The position numbers and the translations under genes were made by a program. Below are positions 36,327 through 46,173 of a stretch of DNA of 64,000 nt, piece by piece; position 1 is the stretch's first letter, and each line of letters opens with the position of its first letter. The notes under the pieces were generated by a model. The model was not told the origin of the DNA. It did no database searches and saw only the letters and a program-made list of their open reading frames with translations. Location of the stretch: assembly GCF_000374585.1 (NCBI RefSeq), contig NZ_KB894645.1, positions 1 through 64,000 on the forward strand. Reading direction: 5' to 3'. The DNA comes from Phocaeicola barnesiae DSM 18169 = JCM 13652. Lineage in GTDB: Bacteria > Bacteroidota > Bacteroidia > Bacteroidales > Bacteroidaceae.

Positions 36327-37700
36327 TTACCCGTTCCTTCCACCTCCCAGAGCCTGATACAAGTTAATCAGACTTTGGATTTCCTTGAACTGGTTGGCCG
36401 TTTGCGACAATTGAGCCGAAAGCAGGCTCTGACGGGCAGTCAATACTTCCAGATAGGTAGTATTTCCGTTCTCCATCAAAAGCGATGTACCGGTATAGGC
36501 ACGTTCCAGTGCAGTAATCTGATGCCGGTAATTCTCTTTCTTCTTCTTGCTGGTCTGATAAGATACCAGCGCGTCGTTCACTTCAGAACCGGCATTCAGC
36601 AACTGCTGGCGGAAAGCCAGAAGCGCTTCTTCCTGCTGTGCCTTGGCGATACGACGCTGTCCGATAAGGGCCCCCCGGTTAAACAGCGGCTGGGTAAGTG
36701 AAGCCAGAGCCGATGTGACGAACTTGGCCGGATTCGTAATGATAGACCCTACCGAGTTAGTCCATCCGGCACTTCCACCCAAAGTGATGGAAGGATAGAA
36801 AGCCGAATTGGCCTGATTGGTCACATAAAAGGCCTGTTCCAACTGCCGTTCAGCCATGCGGACATCGGGGCGCTGTGAAAGCATACGCGACGGTATCCCT
36901 GTAGACAGTTCGGAAGTGAATTCCTGCTCGGACAATTTTCCCCGTTGAAAGCTATGCGGAGTCTCGGCCAGCAACAGCGAAAGGCTGTTTTCCACCTGAC
37001 TGATTTGTTCTTCCAAGTCGATAACGGAATTCTCCACTTCGTAATAAGTTCCTTTCATCTGAGAGACTGCCGTTTCATCAGCCAGACCGGCATCCATCAA
37101 AGCTTGCGTAGATGCCACTGTCTCTTTCCAGCTGGCAGCGGTCTCCCGCGAAATGGCCAGCTGTTCATCCAGCATCAACAAGGTATAATAGTTATTGGCG
37201 ATGTTGGCTATCAGACTGGAGTAGACCGCCTGCTGATAGTCTTCGCTTTGGGCATAAGCGGCTTTCGCCTGCCGTTTGGCATTGCGGAGTTTACCGAAGA
37301 TGTCCAACTCCCAACTGGCCGTAACCGGCAAAGTATAGGTACGGGACACTTGACTCTCCACTGTTCCCAGGCTTCCTTGCGGAGCCAGTGCGAACGACGG
37401 GAGGAAAGCCAGTTTGGCCGAAAGCAGAGCAGCCTGTGCCTCTTCGATGCGTAGTCCGGCAGTCAGCACATCGGTATTTTGCGCCAGTCCTCGCTCTATC
37501 AGTTCCTGCAGATAAGGATCACTGAAGAAATCGCGCCAGCCGATGTCTCCCAGACCGACCGTATCGGTGGCCACCGTTTCCGCCTCATCACCATACAGAT
37601 TATCGGGGACGGTGGTCTGCGCTTCATAGCGGGTATAGATTCCGCAACCACTCAACAGGAGGGTTGCGCCGAATGCTAGGATATATTGTTTCATATTCAT
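36327..37700 (-). CDS. RND efflux outer-membrane factor (NodT/OprM family), lipoprotein
   Basis: A 457-residue lipoprotein (lipobox LLLSGC, Cys19) of the TolC-like outer-membrane channel family. It has the internal repeat typical of these proteins, with two coiled-coil hairpins (LRIEEAQAALLSAKLAFLP and AERQLEQAFYVTNQANSAFYP). It would form the exit duct of a tripartite pump with the RND pump protein encoded just upstream. Its ATG overlaps the stop of that gene by one base (TGATG), fixing the start. It appears intact, unlike the fusion protein of the same operon. Confidence 0.9.
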   Translation of the reverse strand: MNMKQYILAFGATLLLSGCGIYTRYEAQTTVPDNLYGDEAETVATDTVGLGDIGWRDFFSDPYLQELIERGLAQNTDVLTAGLRIEEAQAALLSAKLAFLPSFALAPQGSLGTVESQVSRTYTLPVTASWELDIFGKLRNAKRQAKAAYAQSEDYQQAVYSSLIANIANNYYTLLMLDEQLAISRETAASWKETVASTQALMDAGLADETAVSQMKGTYYEVENSVIDLEEQISQVENSLSLLLAETPHSFQRGKLSEQEFTSELSTGIPSRMLSQRPDVRMAERQLEQAFYVTNQANSAFYPSITLGGSAGWTNSVGSIITNPAKFVTSALASLTQPLFNRGALIGQRRIAKAQQEEALLAFRQQLLNAGSEVNDALVSYQTSKKKKENYRHQITALERAYTGTSLLMENGNTTYLEVLTARQSLLSAQLSQTANQFKEIQSLINLYQALGGGRNG

Positions 37701-40700
37701 CAGGATTTCTGTTGGTTTTCCGTATTAAAGGCACTCTTTTCTATCAGTGTCTGTTCTTTTTCGTAGAGGAGCTGCGCATCGGGTTCCTTCTGCATCGGGC
37801 CCCGCAATTTTTCCTGCAGGTACTCGAAAACGATGAAGAATACCGGTACTACAAACAGCAGGGCCAATGTTCCGATAAGCATACCACCTACCACACCCGT
37901 AGCCAGTAAACTGTTTCCGTTGGCTCCAGCACCGGTAGAGAACATCAGCGGCAACATACCGAATATCATACAGAGCACCGTCATGATAATCGGACGGAAA
38001 CGTGCCTGGGCGGCAGAATAGGCTGACGAAATGATACCCATACCTGCCCGACGGCGTTCGATGGCATATTCTGTAATCAGGATGGCTGTCTTAGCCAACA
38101 GACCAATCAACATGATGGCACCCGTCTGCAGGTAAATATTGTTTTCCAGTCCGGCCAATCGGGCAAAGAGGAAGCTACCCATCAATCCGAACGGTACAGA
38201 AAGGATGACTGCCAACGGTACCCAGAAGCTTTCGTACAGACAGGCAAGAATCAAGTAAATCAGCACGACACAGAGCGTATAGATGAAGACTGTCTGCGCA
38301 CCGCCGCTGCTGGCCTCTTCACGGGCCATACCTCCGTATTCGTAACCGTAACCGGATGGCAACGTCTGGGCAGCTACTTCCCGGATGGCCTGCTGCTCTT
38401 CACCGGTAGAATAACCTTCTGCCACATTCACATTGACATTGATGGTATTGTACAGGTTGAAACGCTTGGCGATTTCCGCTCCAAGTACAGAACGGAGCGT
38501 TACAAACTGACTGACAGGAGCCATCTCATCGCCGTTACGCACGAACATGTTGTCCAAAGCATGTTCATCCAGACGTGAAGCCGGGTCAGCCTGAATCATT
38601 ACACGGTATACCTTACCGAACTTGTTGAAGTTTGATACATACGAACCACCGCAGTAAGCTCCAACCACATCCAGTACATCGTTCGGGCTGATACCTGCCC
38701 GCTTACATTTGGCAGCATCCACATCGACAGCTACCTGCGGGAAGTTCATGGCATAAGAGCTGTAGGCCATGGCCACCTCCGGACGCTGGTTCAGAGCACC
38801 GATGAACTCGTTCACCGAATTGTAGAAAGTCTCCATCTCGCCTCCGGTCTTATCCTCCATGTAAAGCTCGATGGCGTTACCGGTTCCGTATCCCGGAATC
38901 ATGGCCGGCTGGAAGCAGAATACCTGTGCCTCCTTAATGGCGCTGAAGCGCTCGTTCAGCCGTTTCATCACGGCCTCTACCGTATGTTCCTTTCCTTTTC
39001 GTTCATCCCAGTGATACAGACGGATAATGACACTTCCGTACGAAGTTCCCTGGCCGGACAGCAATCCGTAACCGGTAATACGGGAGAAGTGTTCTATCTC
39101 CGGTGTATCCTCCAGAATATCCTGTACTTTATCCATCACCTTATTGGTCTCTGCCAATGAGTTACCCGGCGATGTACTGATATTCACCATCATGGTTCCC
39201 TGGTCTTCCTGAGGTACCAGACCGGTCTTGGTAGTAGCCATCAACCAAACCAGCAGCGCACAAGCGATACCCAGCGAGGTCCAAACCATCCACCGGTGGT
39301 GGAAGAAGAACATCAGGCCTTTCTTGTATTTGCCCATCATGGCATTGAACGAAGCGTTGTAAGCGGCGCGGATGCGACTGTTCAGGCTACGGGCATTCTG
39401 CTTACCGCTCGAAGGTTTCATCATCATGGCACACAAGGCCGGACAGAGAGTCAAGGCGTTCAGACAGGAGATACCTACCGCCACAGCCATGGTAATACCG
39501 AACTGGGTATAGAATACACCGGAGGTTCCTCCCATGAAAGTTACCGGAATAAATACCGCCATGAAGACAAAGGTACAGGAGACTACCGCCATCGTCACAT
39601 CGCTCATGGCATCCTTGGTAGCCAGATACGGCGAACTGTAACCCACATCAAACTTGGCTTGCACAGCCTCAATCACAATGATGGCGTCGTCCACCACTGT
39701 ACCGATGGCCAATACCAAGGCAAACAAGGTCAGGATGTTGATACTGAATCCGGCCACCGACAGAAAGGCGAAAGTACCAATCAACGAAACGATGATAGAG
39801 ATAGACGGAATCAACGTACTCTTGAAGTCGTGCAAGAAGAAATATACCACCAGAATCACCAGGATAATGGCGATAACCAAGGTTTCGATTACATTATGGA
39901 TAGAAGCGAACAGGAAGTCGTTCACACTCATCATCTGGATAAACTCCGTTCCCTCAGGCAGTTCTTCGGACATCTCGTCCAGCAGCGAAGTAATCTCTTC
40001 GTTTACCGCCGTAGCGTTGGCGCCGGCTACCTGAAAGACCATGAAAGTAACACCCGGTACTCCGTCCGCTTCACCGTGGAAGCTGTACGATTCACGTCCC
40101 AGTTCTACTTCTGCAATGTCTTTAACCCGAAGTACCGAACCGTCTTTCTGTGAACGAATCACCATGTTCTCGAATTCTTCCACACTCTTCAGACGACCCT
40201 TGTATTTCATGGTATACTGGAACACGTGGTCGGAACTCTCACCCAACGAACCGGTTGGAGCTTCGATATTCTGCTCACCCAAAACGGCCGTTACATCCGA
40301 GGGCACCAGTCCGTACTGAGCCATTTTGTCCGGCTTCATCCAGATACGCATACTGTACGTATCGCCCAACAGCTGTACATCACCTACACCCTGGATACGT
40401 TTGATACGGGGAATGACGTTAATGTCCAGATAGTTGGCCAGGAAGGTCTCGTCATACCGCTTGTCAGGACTGATCAAACTGTTGATCTGCAAGAAGCTGT
40501 TCTGCCGTTTCATGGTACTGACTCCGATAGCCGTCACTTCCGACGGAAGCAGACCTTGTGCCTCGGATACACGGTTCTGTACGTTCACGGCCGCCATATC
40601 CGGGTCGGTTCCCTGTTTGAAGTAGACCAGAATTTCCGCTGTACCCGCATTCGTGGCGGTAGAAGTAATGTAAATCATGTCTTCCACACCGTTGATGCTT

Positions 40701-40903
40701 TCCTCCAGCGGCATGATGACACTGTTCATCACCGCCTCGGCATTGGCACCCGTATAGGTAGCATCTACCTTGACGGTAGGCGGCGCTATATCCGGATACT
40801 GTTCTACAGGTAGTGTATACAATGAGATGAATCCTACAATCAGAATCAGTATCGAGATAGACAAGGCCATGACCGGCCTTTTGATAAATATATTTCCTTT
40901 CAT
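37700..40903 (-). CDS. RND (HAE1/AcrB-type) multidrug efflux pump, inner membrane
   Basis: A 1067-residue protein with the 12-helix RND plan: an N-terminal helix (KRPVMALSISILILIVGFIS), two large periplasmic loops, and proton-relay aspartates in TM4 (GTVVDDAIIVIEAV). Motifs PVEQYPDIAPP and GAIMLIGLLAKTAILI are typical. It exports drugs, bile salts or similar compounds using proton flow. It is intact; its membrane-fusion partner upstream has two internal stops, so the complex may not assemble from this operon alone. Confidence 0.94.
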   Translation of the reverse strand: MKGNIFIKRPVMALSISILILIVGFISLYTLPVEQYPDIAPPTVKVDATYTGANAEAVMNSVIMPLEESINGVEDMIYITSTATNAGTAEILVYFKQGTDPDMAAVNVQNRVSEAQGLLPSEVTAIGVSTMKRQNSFLQINSLISPDKRYDETFLANYLDINVIPRIKRIQGVGDVQLLGDTYSMRIWMKPDKMAQYGLVPSDVTAVLGEQNIEAPTGSLGESSDHVFQYTMKYKGRLKSVEEFENMVIRSQKDGSVLRVKDIAEVELGRESYSFHGEADGVPGVTFMVFQVAGANATAVNEEITSLLDEMSEELPEGTEFIQMMSVNDFLFASIHNVIETLVIAIILVILVVYFFLHDFKSTLIPSISIIVSLIGTFAFLSVAGFSINILTLFALVLAIGTVVDDAIIVIEAVQAKFDVGYSSPYLATKDAMSDVTMAVVSCTFVFMAVFIPVTFMGGTSGVFYTQFGITMAVAVGISCLNALTLCPALCAMMMKPSSGKQNARSLNSRIRAAYNASFNAMMGKYKKGLMFFFHHRWMVWTSLGIACALLVWLMATTKTGLVPQEDQGTMMVNISTSPGNSLAETNKVMDKVQDILEDTPEIEHFSRITGYGLLSGQGTSYGSVIIRLYHWDERKGKEHTVEAVMKRLNERFSAIKEAQVFCFQPAMIPGYGTGNAIELYMEDKTGGEMETFYNSVNEFIGALNQRPEVAMAYSSYAMNFPQVAVDVDAAKCKRAGISPNDVLDVVGAYCGGSYVSNFNKFGKVYRVMIQADPASRLDEHALDNMFVRNGDEMAPVSQFVTLRSVLGAEIAKRFNLYNTINVNVNVAEGYSTGEEQQAIREVAAQTLPSGYGYEYGGMAREEASSGGAQTVFIYTLCVVLIYLILACLYESFWVPLAVILSVPFGLMGSFLFARLAGLENNIYLQTGAIMLIGLLAKTAILITEYAIERRRAGMGIISSAYSAAQARFRPIIMTVLCMIFGMLPLMFSTGAGANGNSLLATGVVGGMLIGTLALLFVVPVFFIVFEYLQEKLRGPMQKEPDAQLLYEKEQTLIEKSAFNTENQQKS

Positions 40904-40914
40904 AAGCCTCCCGT

Positions 40915-42033
40915 TTATTTAACCTGTGTGCCTTCGCGGACCATACCGGCTCCGTCTGAAATGATTTCATCGCCAGCCTTCAAGCCTTCCAGTACAATGT
41001 ATTCCTTCCCGTCGTTCACCGGAGCCACTTTAATCAACGTAGAGACAGCCTTCCCGTCCACTACCTTGTAGACAATCAGTTTATCCTGCAACTGTACGGT
41101 AGCTCCCTGCGGAATGATGATACAGTCTGTATAAGTACTGGGGATAAGTACGCTGCCCGATGCTCCGCTGTGCAGCAACCGTTTAGGATTCGGGAAAACG
41201 GCCCGTACTCCAACCGTACCGGTCTCCTTGTCGATGACTCCACTGATGGATTCTATCTTGCCGCTCTCTTCATAGGCAGTTCCGTCATTCAGCTGCAGAC
41301 GGATGGCAGGCATCTCCTGCAGCGCCTTCTCTATCGTACCGTATTGGCGGGCCAGCGACAGGAACTGATTCTCGGTCATGGAGAAATAAACATACATATC
41401 CGAATTGTCGGAAACGGTAGTCAACGGCTGAGGCATACTCGGGCTGACCAATGTACCTACCCGGTAGGGAAGCATACCTACCATACCGTTGCTCGGACTC
41501 TTCACTTCGGTATACGACAGGTCGTTGCGCGCGTTCACTTCCTGTGCCTCGGCCTGTGCCAGTTGTGCCTTGGCCGTCAGATAAGAATTTTCACTGGTCT
41601 GCAGGTTGAAATCGGACACCACTTTCTGTGCATACAGCTTCTGTGTACTCTTATAGGTCAATTCGGCTGTAGCCAGGCTGGCTTCGGCCACTTTCACGTT
41701 TGCCACCGCTGTTTCGAGTGCGGCCTTATAAGGAACCTGGTCTATCACAAACAGTACCTGTCCTTTCTTGACGGCATCTCCTTCCGATACATTCAACTTC
41801 ACAATATATCCCGAAACCTGAGGGAAAATATCAATATCCTACCTTTCTTCGATGGAAGCCGAATACGAAGTGACGATTTCCTTATTCTGTCCCGCACGGA
41901 CAGTAGCCAAGGTATATCCTTGCTGTTTCGTCTCTTCTTTCTGCCCGTTCTGGCAGGAGGTTCCACAAACGGCACAGCCGATGAACATCATCAACCATAC
42001 CTTTCATTTGATTCTTTTCAGTGTCATATTCAT
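40915..42033 (-). pseudogene. RND membrane-fusion protein (AcrA-type) gene with two in-frame stops
   Basis: Read from the ATG at 42033 to 40915 the frame spans 373 codons, the normal length of this family, but contains a TGA at codon 10 (42004-42006) and a TAG at codon 65 (41839-41841). Between and after the stops the sequence is clearly that of an AcrA protein: a lipoprotein-type hydrophobic N-terminus (VWLMMFIGCAVCGTSC), then after the TAG the barrel and lipoyl segments (IFPQVSGYIVKLNVSEGD), coiled coil (AKAQLAQAEAQEVNARND) and C-terminal domain. Each stop is one transition from a plausible Trp (TGG) or Gln (CAG). Only a 295-residue fragment from a GTG at 41802 remains open; it would lack signal and lipid anchor. 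The gene is most likely inactive, though sequencing error must be excluded. Confidence 0.85.
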
Positions 42034-42051
42034 TCGATTAAAAAATTTGCG

Positions 42052-42059
42052 CAAAAGTA
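42052..42059 (-). promoter_or_regulatory. -7 box of the efflux operon
   Basis: Minus-strand TACTTTTG, 18 bases before the original AcrA start. The box is intact although the first gene is broken. The AraC gene lies divergently. Confidence 0.45.
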
Positions 42060-42240
42060 CCACCTTACCCGCAGACAGAAGGAACAGATTTTCAGCCAGA
42101 AATATTCCATTTTCCACTTCCGGAACGCTTAATTTCGTTAAAAGGAGAAAATGAAACAGGAATGGAAGAAAATAGAATAGCGATACCCGGATAAAAATCT
42201 CACCTTTGCAAAAAAAAGGATGGAAGAGGAAATCAGACTG

Positions 42241-43155
42241 ATGGACATCAAAGCCCTGCAGGAATATAGCCGGCAGGACAGCTGTATAGACGACTATCTT
42301 TTCATGACAGACCGGCTGGAAAACATGCTGGCCGGTGAAAAGAGCGCCCGGACAAAAGTATTTCTGATGATATACTGTACCAGAGGTGAAGTGAATCTGG
42401 AACTGAACAACAAATCCTACCGCCTGCAGACAGACGACCTGCTGGTAGGTCTACCCAATACGTTCATCGGAAAGATACTTGCCTCACCCGATTATCAGGT
42501 CAAGATTATCTGTCTTTCCGGACGCTTCATACAGCGGCTCACACAGACAGAGAAATACACCTGGAAGTCTTTCAACTACCTGCACCGGAATCCCATCAAA
42601 CATCTCGGTGAAAAGGAGAAAAGTCTTTTCCGTCTGTATCTGAACCTGATAGAGAACAAGATTACACAGAAGGAGAATCCTTATCAGAAAGAGATTCTGC
42701 TCTACCTGTCATCGGCATTCTTTACCGAATTCATCGCCGCCATCGGAAAAGATACCATAAGTCCGGAAGAAGGGACACGCCAGCCGGTCAACCAGCCGGA
42801 TTTCATCTTCAAACGCTTCATGGAAGCGCTGACTTCCGACAACGGCCGGCACCGTACCTTGGCGTATTATGCCGAACAGTTCAACTATTCCCCCAAATAC
42901 CTGTCCCGTATCATCAAGCAGGTGAGCGGGAAGAATGCATTGACACTGATTCATGAAAATGCCATCGAATGCATCATCCACGAACTGAGGTATTCCAACA
43001 AAAGCATCAAGGAAATAGCCATCGCGTTCGAGTTCTCGAACATCTCGTTCTTTGCCCAATACGTGAAGAAACACCTGGGAGTCACTCCGTCCGAATACCG
43101 GAGCAGCCATCCGTTTACGGCAGACCCAAAAGAACAGGACTTGCCTACCGACTGA
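42241..43155 (+). CDS. AraC-family regulator divergent from the efflux operon
   Basis: About 304 residues if started at the ATG at 42241, which has a purine-rich leader; the frame extends seven codons further to an ATG at 42220. A -7-like box (CACCTTTG, 42201-42208, one mismatch) favours the inner start. The N-terminal half is a sensor domain (TRGEVNLELNNKSYRLQTDDLLV); the last 100 residues hold the AraC DNA-binding region (LAYYAEQFNYSPKYLSRIIKQVSG, IAFEFSNISFFAQYVKKHLGVTPSEYR). It probably controls the adjacent efflux genes. Confidence 0.87.
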   Translation: MDIKALQEYSRQDSCIDDYLFMTDRLENMLAGEKSARTKVFLMIYCTRGEVNLELNNKSYRLQTDDLLVGLPNTFIGKILASPDYQVKIICLSGRFIQRLTQTEKYTWKSFNYLHRNPIKHLGEKEKSLFRLYLNLIENKITQKENPYQKEILLYLSSAFFTEFIAAIGKDTISPEEGTRQPVNQPDFIFKRFMEALTSDNGRHRTLAYYAEQFNYSPKYLSRIIKQVSGKNALTLIHENAIECIIHELRYSNKSIKEIAIAFEFSNISFFAQYVKKHLGVTPSEYRSSHPFTADPKEQDLPTD

Positions 43156-43180
43156 AAACAATCTTTAAAAACCAACATAT

Positions 43181-43459
43181 ATGAACAAAACCAAATTTTT
43201 CATTGTCAGCATTCAGCGTGACTACATCGTAAGGTTCCATGCTCAGGCAGAGGACCTTGTTCTCGGTTTCCAGAACAGATACCCCGGATATCTTTTCCAT
43301 GTAAAGAAGATAGAAGCCCATCTGTTCTGTTTCTCGGTCGTTCCTCCTGAAGAGGCGGACGAAGCCCAGACATCCGCTTATACGGCCGAACTGAAAAAGT
43401 GTGTATTCGAGGACCTTATTCCTTCCGAACACATCCATCTGGAAGCCTCTAACCTGTAA
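43181..43459 (+). CDS. Hypothetical 92-residue protein
   Basis: A short protein with no signal peptide and no family I can name. It contains a balanced mix of charged and aromatic residues (VSIQRDYIVRFHAQAEDLVLGF) and looks like a folded soluble protein. It starts 25 bases after the AraC stop on the same strand, suggesting co-transcription. Its stop codon overlaps the start of a further small frame (43459-43668). Confidence 0.6.
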   Translation: MNKTKFFIVSIQRDYIVRFHAQAEDLVLGFQNRYPGYLFHVKKIEAHLFCFSVVPPEEADEAQTSAYTAELKKCVFEDLIPSEHIHLEASNL

Positions 43460-43626
43460 TGAACAACAGCTGGGAGACACTGGCGGCAGAATACCGCCCT
43501 CCCGGCAATACACAAGAAGCTACGGAAGGGAGAACAGATAAAGAGCCGGCAAGAACAATCGGAAATATATTTCATTCTTTTGCAGACTTTGTCGGTTTTC
43601 AGTTCTTCGGTCAGAAAACAAATACT

Positions 43627-43634
43627 TATCTTTG
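43627..43634 (+). promoter_or_regulatory. -7 box of proC
   Basis: TATCTTTG, 30 bases before the proC start, a perfect TAnnTTTG. Confidence 0.5.
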
Positions 43635-43664
43635 TTTTCAATATAAAACCAACCTAGAATCAAT

Positions 43665-44438
43665 ATGAAGGTAGCAATCATTGGAGCCGGCAACATGGGC
43701 GGAGCTATTGCACGCGGTCTGGCACACGGTCATTACATCAAGGCACAGGACATCATCGTATCCAATCCCAGCAGCGGGAAACTGGAAGCCTTGAAAGCAG
43801 ATTTCCCGGATATCCGGACAACACACAACAACAAGGAAGCTTCCGAAGATGCCGATATCGTCATCATCGCCGTCAAACCCTGGAAAGTGAAGGAGGTACT
43901 GGAGCCTCTACGGTTACGCCAACCGCAGATTCTGGTTTCGGTAGCCGCCGGACTGACATTCGAAAACCTGGCTCATTTCGTCGACCCGGAAATGCCGATT
44001 TTCCGGGTAATTCCGAACACAGCCATTTCCGAACTGGCCAGCATGACCCTGATTGCCGCACGCAACGCGTCGGACACTCAGGTAAAACAGATGATAGAAC
44101 TGTTCAACGAAATGGGAATGTCTATCCTCATCGAAGAAAAACAGTTTGCCGCAGCCACTTCACTGACTTCCTGCGGTATCGCCTACGTACTGAAATATGT
44201 ACAGGCAGCCATGCAGGCCGGCGTAGAATTAGGTATCAAGCCCAAAGATGCCATGAAAATGGTGGCACAGACGGTAGAAGGTGCCGCGCAATTGCTGTTG
44301 AAGAACGAGCAGACTCATCCGGTACTCGAAATAGAAAAGGTTACGACTCCAGGTGGAATCACCATCAAAGGTATCAACCAACTGGAACACGACGGATTTA
44401 CTTCGGCCGTCATCAATGCCATCAAAGCAAGCATGTAA
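43665..44438 (+). CDS. proC: Pyrroline-5-carboxylate reductase
   Basis: A 257-residue NAD(P)H-dependent enzyme for the last step of proline synthesis. The N-terminal Rossmann loop is IGAGNMGGAIARGL, and the P5CR signature VTTPGGITIKGINQLE is near the C-terminus. The start has its own -7 box. In other Bacteroides, as I recall, proC sits directly after argD; here the efflux genes lie between. A strong terminator follows. Confidence 0.95.
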   Translation: MKVAIIGAGNMGGAIARGLAHGHYIKAQDIIVSNPSSGKLEALKADFPDIRTTHNNKEASEDADIVIIAVKPWKVKEVLEPLRLRQPQILVSVAAGLTFENLAHFVDPEMPIFRVIPNTAISELASMTLIAARNASDTQVKQMIELFNEMGMSILIEEKQFAAATSLTSCGIAYVLKYVQAAMQAGVELGIKPKDAMKMVAQTVEGAAQLLLKNEQTHPVLEIEKVTTPGGITIKGINQLEHDGFTSAVINAIKASM

Positions 44439-44451
44439 AGACAAGCTTCTC

Positions 44452-44499
44452 AGATAGAAGAACGGGACGACAGAAATATGCCGTCCCGTTCTTTTATCT
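44452..44499 (+). terminator. Terminator of proC
   Basis: An 18-base-pair stem with one G-U pair, core GAACGGGACG/CGTCCCGTTC, between 44452 and 44499, and T-rich in its right arm. Confidence 0.8.
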
Positions 44500-44549
44500 G
44501 AAATTCCACTCACGGACAAGTGGAATCCCACTTCAGTTTTAACTTAAAA

Positions 44550-44632
44550 AAAACGTCCTCGCATCTGCATGAAAACATGCTCGCAAATGAACTAAAACGA
44601 ACGGACGTTTTCAGGCAAACAAACGTTTGTTT
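44550..44632. repeat. Copy B of the dispersed palindromic repeat
   Basis: Contains AAAACGTCC (44550-44558) that can pair with GGACGTTTT (44603-44611), an inner hairpin GCATGaaaaCATGC (44567-44580), the 18-mer AAAACGAACGGACGTTTT (44594-44611) and the perfect palindrome AAACAAACGTTTGTTT (44617-44632). It is an inverted relative of the repeat at 21.8 kb and lies between convergent genes proC and MATE. Confidence 0.7.
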
Positions 44633-44672
44633 TTAGACGCTTCAATCCTCATCAGTCAAATCACAAATCCAG

Positions 44673-46028
44673 TTATTTCACGAAGCCCTTCTTGGCCCAC
44701 TTCAGGCTGTTCCAGCGGCGGACAAAAATGATGGCCCGGATATTCTCGTCCAGCAGGAAAGCGCACCACATGCCGGCGAGTCCCCAGCCCCAATAAATGC
44801 CTAACAGATAACTGAGACCGACCGATACACTCCATTGTACCACCAGGCCCACATAAAACGGATAATTGACATCTCCCGCCGAACGTAAGGCATTCGTGGC
44901 ATAGATATTGACCGCACGGCCAATCTCCACCACAATATCTATCAACATCACCATGACACCCAGGCGGATAATTTCCTCGTTACTGGTCAACAGACTGAAA
45001 ATGGTATGACCCAAAGCCGCCCAAATACACGACAGGACCAACGATACCAGGATAGAAAGCCGCATGACATATTTCCCCAACAGGTATGCGGCACGGATTT
45101 TCCGCTGACCTACCAGGTGGCCGATGCTGATAGCCCCTCCCTGCGCCATGGCAATGGCAAAAAGATAAACAAACATCACGATATTCACCGTATAGGTACG
45201 TGTTGCCAGCGCATTGTTTCCCAACATGTTGATAAGAAAGGTGATGACTACCTGCGAAAAGCTATAGGACATGTTCTCGCCCGCCGACGGAAGGCCGACC
45301 TTCATCAGGTTCTTCAGCTCAATCCATGGGAAAGGACGGAACCAGGCACGCGGGAAACTGGGAATGTGCTTACGGAACAGGATAATGAACAGCACGACCA
45401 TACTTACCCCACGGGCAATCGAAGTGGAAATGGCCGCTCCTTCAGCTCCCAGGGCAGGAAAACCGAATTTACCGAAAATCAAGGAATAGTTGCCGATGAT
45501 GTTCAACACATTGACCAATACAGTCACCAGCATGGGATAAATGGCTTTATTCGCACTACGAAGCGAAGCCGATACCGTAATCGAAAGCGCCTGAAAGAAG
45601 GCGAAAGCTCCCACAATCTCCATGTATCCGATACCATACTTCAACAACTCCGGACGGAGACCCATCCAGCCCAACAGCGTGGCTGCTCCGAAATGCAGGA
45701 TAAGACTGACCAATACCCCCACCGCCAGGTTCAGCAGCAACGATACTCCTACCACCTGCACCATCTTCTTCCGCAGACCAGCTCCCAGGTATTGCGAGCA
45801 CAATACCGAAGTACCGATATTGATGACTTCGAATATCAGAAAAGCAAACATGACTATCTGATTCACAACACCTACTGCCGCCACACTTTCATCCGAGTAT
45901 TGACTCAGCATGATGGTGTCTACGGCACCAAGCATCATAATCAGAAGGGTTTCAATGAATATAGGAATAACCAATTTGGTCAGTTCTTTCCGGATGCTGA
46001 CCGTCCGAATAACAGGAGTTTCAACCAT
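44673..46028 (-). CDS. MATE-family multidrug/sodium antiporter
   Basis: A 451-residue membrane protein with 12 predicted helices in two halves, as in MATE transporters (for example LVIPIFIETLLIMMLGAVDTIMLS at the N-terminus and GLPSAGENMSYSFSQVVITF at the start of the second half). It exports cationic drugs or metabolites with sodium or proton flow. Its own -7 box (TACCTTTG, 46103-46110) lies upstream. A convergent repeat element separates it from proC. Confidence 0.92.
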   Translation of the reverse strand: MVETPVIRTVSIRKELTKLVIPIFIETLLIMMLGAVDTIMLSQYSDESVAAVGVVNQIVMFAFLIFEVINIGTSVLCSQYLGAGLRKKMVQVVGVSLLLNLAVGVLVSLILHFGAATLLGWMGLRPELLKYGIGYMEIVGAFAFFQALSITVSASLRSANKAIYPMLVTVLVNVLNIIGNYSLIFGKFGFPALGAEGAAISTSIARGVSMVVLFIILFRKHIPSFPRAWFRPFPWIELKNLMKVGLPSAGENMSYSFSQVVITFLINMLGNNALATRTYTVNIVMFVYLFAIAMAQGGAISIGHLVGQRKIRAAYLLGKYVMRLSILVSLVLSCIWAALGHTIFSLLTSNEEIIRLGVMVMLIDIVVEIGRAVNIYATNALRSAGDVNYPFYVGLVVQWSVSVGLSYLLGIYWGWGLAGMWCAFLLDENIRAIIFVRRWNSLKWAKKGFVK

Positions 46029-46102
46029 ACTTCTTCCAAACTAATACCACAACAGACAGACGATAACAGACGACACCACTATCCCCTTCCGTTTTTCGGA
46101 CA

Positions 46103-46110
46103 CAAAGGTA
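46103..46110 (-). promoter_or_regulatory. -7 box of the MATE gene
   Basis: Minus-strand TACCTTTG, 75 bases before the MATE start. Confidence 0.4.
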
Positions 46111-46173
46111 CAGCAAATAGACACGCATGTTTATCCATGTCCGAATTTCTTGACATATATCAATTTCCAGGAA

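Noticed and set aside
40915..41802. Intact 295-residue AcrA-like protein starting at GTG 41802
   Set aside because: It would lack signal, lipid anchor and the first half of the barrel domain. Upstream frame shows conserved AcrA sequence interrupted by stops, so a pseudogene is the better reading.
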